A stretch of 64,000 bases of DNA from Clostridiales bacterium (GTDB lineage Bacteria; Bacillota; Clostridia; Peptostreptococcales; Anaerovoracaceae), in contig JALFNS010000037.1 in the NCBI GenBank assembly GCA_022773945.1, forward strand, positions 50,057 to 114,056, in the 5' to 3' direction. This document shows positions 17,980 through 24,937 of this stretch, piece after piece; within the stretch, counting starts at the first letter, position 1; the number at the start of each line of letters is the position of its first letter. A model generated the notes under the pieces. The model was not told where the DNA came from and searched no databases. It worked only from the letters and a program-made list of their open reading frames with translations. Made by a program: the position numbers and the translations under genes.

Positions 17980-19341
17980 TCAGTACTTCTTGAGAATTCT
18001 CGAGACGGTGGACTGGTTCACACCCAGAGCCTCCGCCGTCTTGTATGTGGTTTTGTAAATTTCATAGGCGCGTTTCACCAGCTGTTCTTCAAGCTGGTGT
18101 TTTGCTTCCTTGAGAGGAATTATATCCTCGCAGTAGACTTTGTACTTGGATTCCTCCGGTTCCGTGGAGCCGTGTATAACGTCGTAAACCGTGGCGCCTT
18201 TGATAACGGGACCGTCGCTCAGTATGTAGGCACTCTCAACCGTCTGGTCAAGCTCGATAAGATTGCCCGGCCAGGTGTGGGAGGTGAGAACGCCCAGAGC
18301 ATCCTTGCTGAAAATCTTCTTCGTGTTGTATTTTGTGTTGTATCTGGCTATGTACTGGTTGGCCAGATAAGGTATATCCTTGATTCTGTTTCTCAGAGGA
18401 GGGATGCTCAGAGGGACAGTGTCCAGCTTGTAGTAGAGCGGTTTCATGAAAAGTCCGCTTTCACTCATGCTCTTCAGATCGCTTCCTGTGATGGCGATGA
18501 TTCTGGCAGATGATTTGATTTCCTGAGAACCGCCGCATCTGGTAAATGTGCCCGTATCTATGAAGTTGAACAGCTTAGACTGAAGGCGCATAGGCATGTA
18601 GGCTATATTGTTTATAACCAGAGTCCCCTCGTTGGCGTAGTCCAGCTTGCCCTGCTTGATGTGGCGTCTCTCGCCGTCTGATGATATATCCTCGGCACCG
18701 AAAATTTCTCTGTCGAGGAAATCCTCGTCAGAGTTGGTGCACGTAACCGTCACGAAAGGCTTCTCGCTCCTGTTGCTGTAGAAATGCACGTGGCGGGCGG
18801 CGACCTGCTTGCCTGTGCCCGATTCTCCGTATATGAGAAGAGGTATATCAAGAGATGCCACCTTCTCCAGAGCGTCCTTGACCTTCAGGCTGGCAGGGTC
18901 CGTGACATCAATCTCGCTGCTCTTGGACAGCTCGCGTCTCAGGGATTCTATTTCCTGCCTCTGCTTGTCCAGCGTGTCCAGAAGTTTGTCAACCGCGTGA
19001 ATATCCTGAGATGACGTTATTACCATCTCTATATTTCCGTCATTATCGAAGATCGGGATGCCCGTGGCGATAACCTGATTCCCGCTTTTGGTGGTCTGGA
19101 GAATGCTCACCGGCTTCTTCTCCTTGAGAACCTTCAGAGTGCTGCTCTCGGAGAAATATCCCTCAGCCATGAGGTCCTTCATGTTGCGGCCTATGACGTC
19201 CGGGGTCTCGAACTCGCTGATTTCGATGGACGCCGGATTGACGAAGAGAACGTTGCCCTCTCCGTCGCTTACGAATATCTCCTCACCGAGATGCTCAACG
19301 ATGGTCTTATAAATGTTGTCGAATTTATCATTGCTTTTCAT
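17980..19341 (-). CDS. TyrR-like PAS/AAA+/HTH transcriptional regulator with degenerate ATPase
   Basis: 453 aa from the ATG at 19341 (a longer frame reaches 19392 but starts in a hydrophobic stretch upstream of the promoter). N-terminal PAS domain (about 1-110), coiled segment, AAA+ core, then a TyrR-type HTH (TYKTAEALGVNQSTVSRIL). Walker A GESGTGKQ is present. The Walker B position reads LVINNI instead of LFLDEI, and the GAFTGA sigma-54 contact loop is replaced by EDISSDGERRH. It therefore probably cannot drive sigma-54 open-complex formation and may be a ligand-sensing sigma-70 regulator like TyrR. Targets are not evident; the divergent terC-mntP pair is under a riboswitch. Confidence 0.85.
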   Translation of the reverse strand: MKSNDKFDNIYKTIVEHLGEEIFVSDGEGNVLFVNPASIEISEFETPDVIGRNMKDLMAEGYFSESSTLKVLKEKKPVSILQTTKSGNQVIATGIPIFDNDGNIEMVITSSQDIHAVDKLLDTLDKQRQEIESLRRELSKSSEIDVTDPASLKVKDALEKVASLDIPLLIYGESGTGKQVAARHVHFYSNRSEKPFVTVTCTNSDEDFLDREIFGAEDISSDGERRHIKQGKLDYANEGTLVINNIAYMPMRLQSKLFNFIDTGTFTRCGGSQEIKSSARIIAITGSDLKSMSESGLFMKPLYYKLDTVPLSIPPLRNRIKDIPYLANQYIARYNTKYNTKKIFSKDALGVLTSHTWPGNLIELDQTVESAYILSDGPVIKGATVYDVIHGSTEPEESKYKVYCEDIIPLKEAKHQLEEQLVKRAYEIYKTTYKTAEALGVNQSTVSRILKKY

Positions 19342-19348
19342 ATATAAC

Positions 19349-19377
19349 AGTATAAATAAAAAGATGAAAAAATGCAA
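19349..19377 (-). promoter_or_regulatory. Promoter of the TyrR-like regulator, probably leaderless
   Basis: TTGCAT (19377-19372), 17-bp spacer, TATACT (19354-19349); only 7 bases separate the -10 from ATG at 19341, so transcription should start at or beside the initiation codon. Confidence 0.6.
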
Positions 19378-19396
19378 ACATGCATTGCACAAATTG

Positions 19397-19425
19397 TTGC
19401 TTTTTTAGTACATATGTGATAGAGT
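19397..19425 (+). promoter_or_regulatory. Promoter of the Mn riboswitch-terC-mntP unit
   Basis: TTGCTT (19397-19402), 17-bp spacer, extended TGA-TAGAGT -10 (19420-19425). Transcription start near 19432, just ahead of the aptamer. Confidence 0.5.
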
Positions 19426-19434
19426 ATCACGTAA

Positions 19435-19517
19435 ATAAGGGAGTAGTCAGCGCGATAGCGTGATGATGTCAACAACCCCGGCTTCGGCCTGGCATGATCT
19501 GAAATGATGAGACTTAT
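19435..19517 (+). ncRNA. yybP-ykoY manganese riboswitch
   Basis: Closing stem ATAAG (19435) with CTTAT (19513-19517), conserved loop GGGAGTAG, stem-loop GCGCGATAGCG, GTCAACAACCCCGGC...GGCC and the 3' ATGATGAGAC. Placed directly before TerC- and MntP-family genes, the two classic targets. The 3' strand of the closing stem is shared with the terminator at 19509, so Mn2+ binding is expected to free transcription into the exporters. Confidence 0.88.
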
Positions 19518-19546
19518 CTGCAAGCAGAGCGGATGGTCTCTTTTTA
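19509..19546 (+). terminator. Riboswitch expression-platform terminator
   Basis: GAGAC...GTCTC with inner ATC/GAT pairing followed by TTTTTATT. It uses bases 19513-19517, which also form the aptamer's closing stem, giving the on/off switch. Confidence 0.8.
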
Positions 19547-19573
19547 TTATGTAGTTAAGGAGTATAAGGAAAG

Positions 19574-20464
19574 ATGAAAAAACACAGTTCAACGAAAGAA
19601 ATTCTGCTTCAGCACAAAGGCCTGTTCATATGGATATTCCTGGCCTTTCTCTTCTGTCTGGGAATATTTTTTATCGAGGGAAGCCAGAAGGCTGTGGACT
19701 TTGCGGCCGGATATATTATCGAGCTGAGTCTCAGTGTGGACAACCTCTTCGTGTTCCTCATGATATTCATCAGCTTCGGCATTTCGGAACACGCCCAGCA
19801 CAAGGTGCTGAACTACGGTATCGCCGGCACCATAGTGCTCAGATTTCTTTTTATCTTCCTGGGAATTTCACTGGTGACCAAGTTCGAGTGGATTCTATGG
19901 GTGTTCGGAGCCGTTCTCATAATCAGCGGCGCCAAGATGTTCAGGAACGAGGATGAGAAGGACCCGAGAGACGGGCTCATGTACAAGATAGTCTCCAAAT
20001 TCATGCCGGTGAGTGACGGTTTCTACGGAGAGAAGTTCGTAGTTAAGAACACGGGAGACAATTACGACAGAAATTCGAGCAAGCTCTCAGAGAAGGCTAA
20101 ATATCTGTTCACGCCGCTCTGTGTCGTTATGGTTCTCATAATATTCTCCGATGTTATCTTCGCTATCGACTCAGTGCCGGCGGTTCTGTCAATGACGACG
20201 GACATGTTCATAGTATACACTTCGAACCTCTTCGCCGTTATGGGACTGAGGCAGCTCTTCTTCGTGCTGGAGCACCTTCACGAGAGATTCGAGTATGTCA
20301 AGTACGGCGTGGGGATAATACTCATATTCACAGGTGTGAAAATGCTCCTGGATATATTCGATATTCATGTTCACAATATAGTCTCAATCGGTGTGATAGT
20401 CGCTCTCCTGGCGGGAAGCATAGTATTCTCGATTGTCAAAACGAAGAACAAGGAGGCTGAATAA
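19574..20464 (+). CDS. TerC-family membrane protein, probable manganese exporter
   Basis: 296 aa with about nine membrane helices. Both family metal motifs are present: ELSLSVDNLFVF and DVIFAIDSVPAV. The YkoY/Alx-type members are Mn2+ exporters, some for supplying secreted enzymes. AAGGAGTATAAGGAAAG precedes ATG. Lies directly behind a yybP-ykoY riboswitch and overlaps mntP (TAATG), so the pair makes a Mn-induced efflux operon. Confidence 0.93.
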   Translation: MKKHSSTKEILLQHKGLFIWIFLAFLFCLGIFFIEGSQKAVDFAAGYIIELSLSVDNLFVFLMIFISFGISEHAQHKVLNYGIAGTIVLRFLFIFLGISLVTKFEWILWVFGAVLIISGAKMFRNEDEKDPRDGLMYKIVSKFMPVSDGFYGEKFVVKNTGDNYDRNSSKLSEKAKYLFTPLCVVMVLIIFSDVIFAIDSVPAVLSMTTDMFIVYTSNLFAVMGLRQLFFVLEHLHERFEYVKYGVGIILIFTGVKMLLDIFDIHVHNIVSIGVIVALLAGSIVFSIVKTKNKEAE

Positions 20465-21060
20465 TGACCTGGAACCTCATGTTCTTCATAAACAGCATGC
20501 TTCTCGGTGTGGGACTGGCCATGGACGCCTTCAGTGTTTCACTGGCCAACGGACTTGCCGAACCTAACATGAGAAAGAAGAGGATGAGTCTCATCGCGGG
20601 GGTGTTCGCCTTCTTTCAGGCGGCAATGCCCCTCCTGGGATGGATATGCGTTCATACGATTGTCAGGTGGTTCGGGGCATTCGAGAAGGTGATTCCGTGG
20701 ATAGCACTGATTCTTCTCTCCTGGATAGGAATCAATATGATAAGGGGGAGCCTGAAAAAGAAAAATGGAGGTGAAGCTGAAGAAGAGAAGGCCTGCGGAG
20801 TAACGGGCAGGATGCTCATTCTTCAGGGGATTGCGACATCCATCGACGCGCTTTCTGTAGGCTTCACCATAGCGGGCTACGGTTGGATTATGGCGCTGGT
20901 ATGTGCTATAATAATCGCGGCGGTGACCTATGTCATCTCCATGAGCGGGCTGCTGCTCGGCCGTCGCTTCGGAATGAAGCTGGCCGGCAAGGCCGAAATA
21001 CTGGGAGGCTGCATACTGATTTTCATAGGAGTGGAGATTTTCGTCAGCAGCTTCATATGA
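20464..21060 (+). CDS. mntP: Manganese efflux pump
   Basis: 198 aa, six predicted helices in two internally related halves, each with an Asp-Ala motif: GLAMDAFSVSLANGL and ATSIDALSVGFTIAG. These match MntP. Exports Mn2+ from the cytosol. Translationally coupled to the upstream terC and controlled by its riboswitch. Slightly longer than E. coli MntP (188 aa). Confidence 0.95.
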   Translation: MTWNLMFFINSMLLGVGLAMDAFSVSLANGLAEPNMRKKRMSLIAGVFAFFQAAMPLLGWICVHTIVRWFGAFEKVIPWIALILLSWIGINMIRGSLKKKNGGEAEEEKACGVTGRMLILQGIATSIDALSVGFTIAGYGWIMALVCAIIIAAVTYVISMSGLLLGRRFGMKLAGKAEILGGCILIFIGVEIFVSSFI

Positions 21061-21079
21061 TGATTACAGGCGGTGAAGA

Positions 21080-22048
21080 ATGTCAAGCGGAGAAACGGGA
21101 GCTTCGAAGATAAAGCTGTACAGTGTGGCGACAGCATTTACTCTGTCCATAGGTTTTTCATTCTATGGAATCAAGATGTGTGTGCCGTATGCTGATACTC
21201 TGACGATACTGGCGTACAGATATGCGGTGGCCTGCATAGGAGTTGTTATATGGCGAATCGCAGCCGGGGCCATGGGTGTGCTCCCGGAGAGGAAGCCGGG
21301 TAGGCCGAAGAAGATGCTCTATATGACAGCGGCATTCTATCTTCTCTTCATGATATTTCAGATTCTGGCCATGTTCTTCGCCACATCAATTGAAGGCGCC
21401 CTGGTATACGCCATGGTTCCCATATTCGCTTCCGTAATAGGAAGAATAGCGCTGGGAGAGAAGGCCACCGGACTTCAGACATTCTTCGTGGTAATGACCG
21501 TGTGTGCCCTGCTGATTCTCATAATCCTCAATGCTACGGATATACATCTCAACGTGACGGGACTTCTTATAATGACTGTGAGCAGTCTCTTCATGGCATG
21601 TCAGAATGTATCAGCCAGATATGTGAGAGGAGTATTCTCTCCGACTGAGATAAGTGAGACCATAGCTGTAGGCGGAACGGTGATATTCGTGGGAGCTTCT
21701 CTTGTCAGAACTGCAGCGAAAGGAAGTATCGGATGGCTCCTTGAGCCTTTGCATCATCCCGACTTCGTGATATGGGTATCCTTCCTGGGAATATTCTGCA
21801 TACTTCTGTCGGCACAGTTCATGGCTTATATGCTGGCGCACATGGAGCTTGTCCAGAGCACAATATTCAACAGCGCATCCACTCTGGTATCCATAGTTGC
21901 CGGTGTGCTGCTTCTGGGCGAACCTCTCGAATGGTATCATTATCTCTGCGGCATTCTCATTCTGGCCGGAGTCATAGGCCTGTCGACGGCGCCTGCAAAG
22001 GCTGAGAACGAAGGTAAATCGCTGGGAGACGATATCTCTGTTAAATAA
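21080..22048 (+). CDS. DMT-superfamily (EamA) transporter
   Basis: 322 aa, ten hydrophobic segments in two EamA repeats (about 15-150 and 165-305). Likely exporter of a metabolite or amino acid; substrate unknown. Starts 19 bp after mntP with GGCGGTGAAG upstream; may be co-transcribed with the Mn genes. A strong bidirectional terminator follows at 22091. Confidence 0.88.
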   Translation: MSSGETGASKIKLYSVATAFTLSIGFSFYGIKMCVPYADTLTILAYRYAVACIGVVIWRIAAGAMGVLPERKPGRPKKMLYMTAAFYLLFMIFQILAMFFATSIEGALVYAMVPIFASVIGRIALGEKATGLQTFFVVMTVCALLILIILNATDIHLNVTGLLIMTVSSLFMACQNVSARYVRGVFSPTEISETIAVGGTVIFVGASLVRTAAKGSIGWLLEPLHHPDFVIWVSFLGIFCILLSAQFMAYMLAHMELVQSTIFNSASTLVSIVAGVLLLGEPLEWYHYLCGILILAGVIGLSTAPAKAENEGKSLGDDISVK

Positions 22049-22090
22049 TACTCAGGAATATTAACAGCAAAATTGAAATAAAAATACGAC

Positions 22091-22122
22091 AAAATAATGC
22101 CCGCGGCTTAGCGGGTTATTTT
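22091..22122. terminator. Bidirectional intrinsic terminator
   Basis: AAAATAATGCCCGC / GCGGGTTATTTT stem with 6-nt loop GGCTTA; A-rich on the 5' side and T-rich on the 3' side, so functional on both strands. Ends the terC-mntP-eamA transcript. Confidence 0.88.
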
Positions 22123-22202
22123 ATTGAAGTGAGCAAATTAGTACGAACGATTTTATCGCGATAAAGGGCAAATTCAGCCGGAACAAGGCAATATGGCGAA
22201 AA

Positions 22203-22257
22203 AACAGCAAAATTATTAAAAAACACCTGCAAAATCATGAAAAGTTAACAGCAAAAT
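22203..22257. repeat. Three direct repeats phased by exactly 22 bp upstream of the APC permease
   Basis: AACAGCAAAAT at 22203 and 22247, with ACCTGCAAAAT at 22225; a further TTAACAGCAAAATT lies at 22061. The 22-bp spacing is two helical turns, so the sites face one side of the DNA, ending 5 bp before the probable -35 at 22263. An activator-binding array is the simplest reading. The rest of 22049-22346 shows only the terminator and promoter listed. Confidence 0.5.
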
Positions 22258-22262
22258 GATAT

Positions 22263-22290
22263 ATGACAATTGTGTTATATTTCATATGGT
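22263..22290 (+). promoter_or_regulatory. Probable promoter of the APC permease
   Basis: ATGACA (22263-22268), 16-bp spacer, TATGGT (22285-22290). Non-consensus at both hexamers, consistent with activation from the repeats just upstream. Confidence 0.45.
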
Positions 22291-22346
22291 TCAGAAAAAC
22301 TCTGATAAAAAAATGACAATCTTAATTTTAGCAGGAGGAAAACGCT

Positions 22347-23795
22347 GTGTCAGAAGACAAGAAAAAGAAAATACCGGTGATAGGCGTTGCCATGATGGTA
22401 TGCGTTACCGTTGCCGGTGGGGGATTCGGGATTGAGGATCTTGTAGGAGGCGTGGGACCTGGTGTCACCATGCTGGTTTTCTGTGTATTACCATTTATCT
22501 GGTCACTGCCGTTCGGACTTTCATCTGCAGAGTTATCTGCTGCATATCCGGAAAACGGCGGTATGTATGTGTGGGCCAAGAACGGCCTGGGAGAGAAGTG
22601 CGGATTCGCCAGCGGATGGGCTTACACCATTGCCGGATTTATCGAACCGGCCACCTTCGCGGTTCTTACCACAAACTATCTTCAGGTAATGTTTGAACTG
22701 GTCGGAGTCAAGGTAACTCCTATCATATTCTGGCTCGTATGTGCCGTTCTCATCGCCATATTCGCAGTAATCAACATACTCGGAATCAAAGTTATCAGTA
22801 ATATGGCGACGGTAATAACAGTGCTCTGTTTCATACCTTTCATCGTAATGGTTATCGTGGCACTGATGCATATAGAGAACCCTGTAAGCATGGTTACTCC
22901 TTTCAAGCCGGATGATATTTCATTCCTTCAGGCTGCAGGTAACGGTCTTCTCATAGGAATCTGGTTTAATACAGGTTATGAGACCATTTCAACCGCATCC
23001 GGAGAGATTCAGCACGGTGAGAAGGTTGTTCCTAAGGGAATTATTCTGGCTATTCCTATCATTTCAATAATGTATATGCTCTGGGTAGTTCCTGCAGTAG
23101 GCAGACTCAATGAGATCATACCGGGAAGCTGGGCTGACTGGGGAACTCACACAGGTGGAATCACCTTCGTACAGGCCGGTGAGATACTCGGCGGAGCACC
23201 TCTCAAGTGGGGATTTGTAGCAGCAGGAAGCTTGGCATCAATGATGATACTCTGCGAATACATAATGGCTTATGCTCACGTTATGTCATCCTTCAGCAGG
23301 AAGGGTTCATTCTTCAAGATCTTCTCCAAGGAGAGCAAGAAGTACGGAACACCGGCTGCGGCTATAGTTATCCTTTCAATCGTAAGTATAGGACTTTGCC
23401 TCTGGGCAGCTTACTCACAGGGAGAGGAGAGCCCGTTCCAGGTATTCGTTGAAATCGCAACAGCCATATATGCTATTCCTATCATTCTCATGTTCATTGC
23501 CAATATCAAGATGAGAATAAAGGAGCCGGACAAGAAGCTGGCGTATAAGGTTAAGATGCCGAACAAGCTCTATATAGCATATCTGTGCATTCCTATCATC
23601 ATATATGTATACAGCGTGCTTTCGGACATCGCTGTTTCCGGCATAGGCGTTGCCCTGGGACTCACTGCAATTCCGGGATACATCTTCTTCAAGAAGATAT
23701 ACAGGAAGGGTGAGTACTGGAAGGAAATGGTTGCCGAGAACGAGAGATTCGAGAAGGAGCTCGAAGCCGAACTGGAAAAGGAACTGTCGGAATAA
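22347..23795 (+). CDS. APC-family amino acid permease
   Basis: 482 aa with about 12 membrane helices. The first helix has the unwound glycine motif TVAGGGFGIEDLV; FETISTASGEIQHGEK-like sequence (YETISTASGEIQ) in the middle is typical of amino acid permeases of the AA_permease_2 type. A charged C-terminal tail (FEKELEAELEKELSE) follows. Start is GTG with AGGAGG upstream. Single-gene transcript between a terminator at 22091 and one at 23821. Substrate not assignable. Codon use is somewhat simpler (more GTT, CCT, ATC), as in highly expressed genes. Confidence 0.9.
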   Translation: MSEDKKKKIPVIGVAMMVCVTVAGGGFGIEDLVGGVGPGVTMLVFCVLPFIWSLPFGLSSAELSAAYPENGGMYVWAKNGLGEKCGFASGWAYTIAGFIEPATFAVLTTNYLQVMFELVGVKVTPIIFWLVCAVLIAIFAVINILGIKVISNMATVITVLCFIPFIVMVIVALMHIENPVSMVTPFKPDDISFLQAAGNGLLIGIWFNTGYETISTASGEIQHGEKVVPKGIILAIPIISIMYMLWVVPAVGRLNEIIPGSWADWGTHTGGITFVQAGEILGGAPLKWGFVAAGSLASMMILCEYIMAYAHVMSSFSRKGSFFKIFSKESKKYGTPAAAIVILSIVSIGLCLWAAYSQGEESPFQVFVEIATAIYAIPIILMFIANIKMRIKEPDKKLAYKVKMPNKLYIAYLCIPIIIYVYSVLSDIAVSGIGVALGLTAIPGYIFFKKIYRKGEYWKEMVAENERFEKELEAELEKELSE

Positions 23796-23820
23796 CTTCC
23801 ATTGATAAATATTAAACGAG

Positions 23821-23864
23821 CAGGTTGCTGTCACCGGAATTTCGGTGACAGCAACCTGTTTTTT
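23821..23864 (+). terminator. Strong intrinsic terminator after the APC permease
   Basis: CAGGTTGCTGTCACCG pairs perfectly with CGGTGACAGCAACCTG (16 bp), loop GAATTT, followed by six T residues. Confidence 0.95.
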
Positions 23865-23873
23865 CATAATATG

Positions 23874-23882
23874 TGGTATAAT
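23874..23882 (+). promoter_or_regulatory. Extended -10 promoter of lgt
   Basis: TGGTATAAT, 32 bases before the lgt start and directly after the upstream terminator. No good -35 at 17 bp, as for the pyrH and 57500 promoters. Confidence 0.6.
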
Positions 23883-23914
23883 CTAATGCAGATTGAATTT
23901 GAGAGGAGATTGAG

Positions 23915-24679
23915 ATGCCGGTACCTGAACCTGTCGCATTCACAGTATTCGGAATAAACATAATGTGGTATGCCATACTGATAACTTCAGGCATGGCCCT
24001 GGCCGTAATAATAAGCTGCTGCAGAGCGAAGAAGCACAGTCTGAGCGCGGATCAGCTGCTCAACCTGGTGATTATCAGCATTCCTGCAGGCATAATAGGG
24101 GCCAGGCTCTATTATGTCATCTTTAACTGGGACAATTACGCGGGAGAACTGATGAAGATAATAAATATCAGAGAAGGAGGCCTGGCAATCCACGGCGGTC
24201 TGATTCTCGGGTTCGGCACAGCGGCTGTTCTCTGTCTGGTATGGAAACTGAGGCCTCTGGACGTGATGGATCTCTGTCTGCCGTCGGTGGCGCTGGCACA
24301 GGCCATAGGCAGATGGGGCAACTACTTCAATTCGGAAGCCCACGGAGGTCCGACGGATCTGCCATGGGCTGTGAACATCGATGGGGTGAACTGTCATCCC
24401 ACATTTCTCTATGAATCAATATGGTGCTTCCTGCTGTTCATCTTCCTGATATTAATGGACAACAGGCGGAAGTTCGAGGGACAGATAACCTTCCTCTACG
24501 GAATGCTATACTCTCTGGAGAGAATATTCGTGGAGGCTCTGAGGACTGATTCCCTCATGATAGGACCCTTCAGGCAGGCCCAGGTCATAAGCTTCGTCAT
24601 AATGGCAGTGTGTCTGGCATGCTATATTATTCAATCACTAAAACATCGGCAAAACCGGTCATCTCGAAGACTTCCATAA
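23915..24679 (+). CDS. lgt: Prolipoprotein diacylglyceryl transferase
   Basis: 254 aa, seven-helix membrane enzyme that adds diacylglyceryl to the lipobox cysteine. Seen: ARLYYVIFNW, GGLAIHGGLI (conserved His), the Lgt signature GRWGNYFNSEAHGGPTDLPW and ERIFVEALRTDSL. GAGAGGAGATTGAG precedes ATG. The C-terminal 53 bp overlap the end of the convergent STAS gene, and the tail (SLKHRQNRSSRRLP) is basic and cytosolic. A substrate lipoprotein is encoded at 33157. Confidence 0.95.
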   Translation: MPVPEPVAFTVFGINIMWYAILITSGMALAVIISCCRAKKHSLSADQLLNLVIISIPAGIIGARLYYVIFNWDNYAGELMKIINIREGGLAIHGGLILGFGTAAVLCLVWKLRPLDVMDLCLPSVALAQAIGRWGNYFNSEAHGGPTDLPWAVNIDGVNCHPTFLYESIWCFLLFIFLILMDNRRKFEGQITFLYGMLYSLERIFVEALRTDSLMIGPFRQAQVISFVIMAVCLACYIIQSLKHRQNRSSRRLP

Positions 24680-24923
24680 TAGCTTCGCAAACGTTAATTA
24701 CCTTCATGGAGCCGATCTTCTGCATTTGCTTCTGGGCACTCAGAAGCACGCGAAGACCTGCACTGGAGATGTATTCCAAGTCCTTTATATCCAGAACCAG
24801 ATTCTCGGTATCTCCTATGTCCTCGCGAATGGCCTTATCCAATGCAGGAGCAGTGGTGGTGTCAAGTCTTCCGGCAATTTCGATGACGGTTTCTGATGCA
24901 TTATTCTTGATTTCGATATTCAT
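24627..24923 (-). CDS. STAS-domain anti-sigma factor antagonist (RsbV/SpoIIAA type)
   Basis: 98 aa, a single STAS domain. The phosphoacceptor is Ser54 in YISSAGLRVLL. In the family the dephosphorylated form binds the kinase/anti-sigma factor. Lies 14 bp after the phosphatase-kinase gene at 24938, its natural partner. Its 3' end overlaps lgt by 53 bp on the opposite strand, so the two messages are complementary there. Confidence 0.93.
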   Translation of the reverse strand: MNIEIKNNASETVIEIAGRLDTTTAPALDKAIREDIGDTENLVLDIKDLEYISSAGLRVLLSAQKQMQKIGSMKVINVCEAIMEVFEMTGFADVLVIE

Positions 24924-24937
24924 AGCAGCAAATCTCC

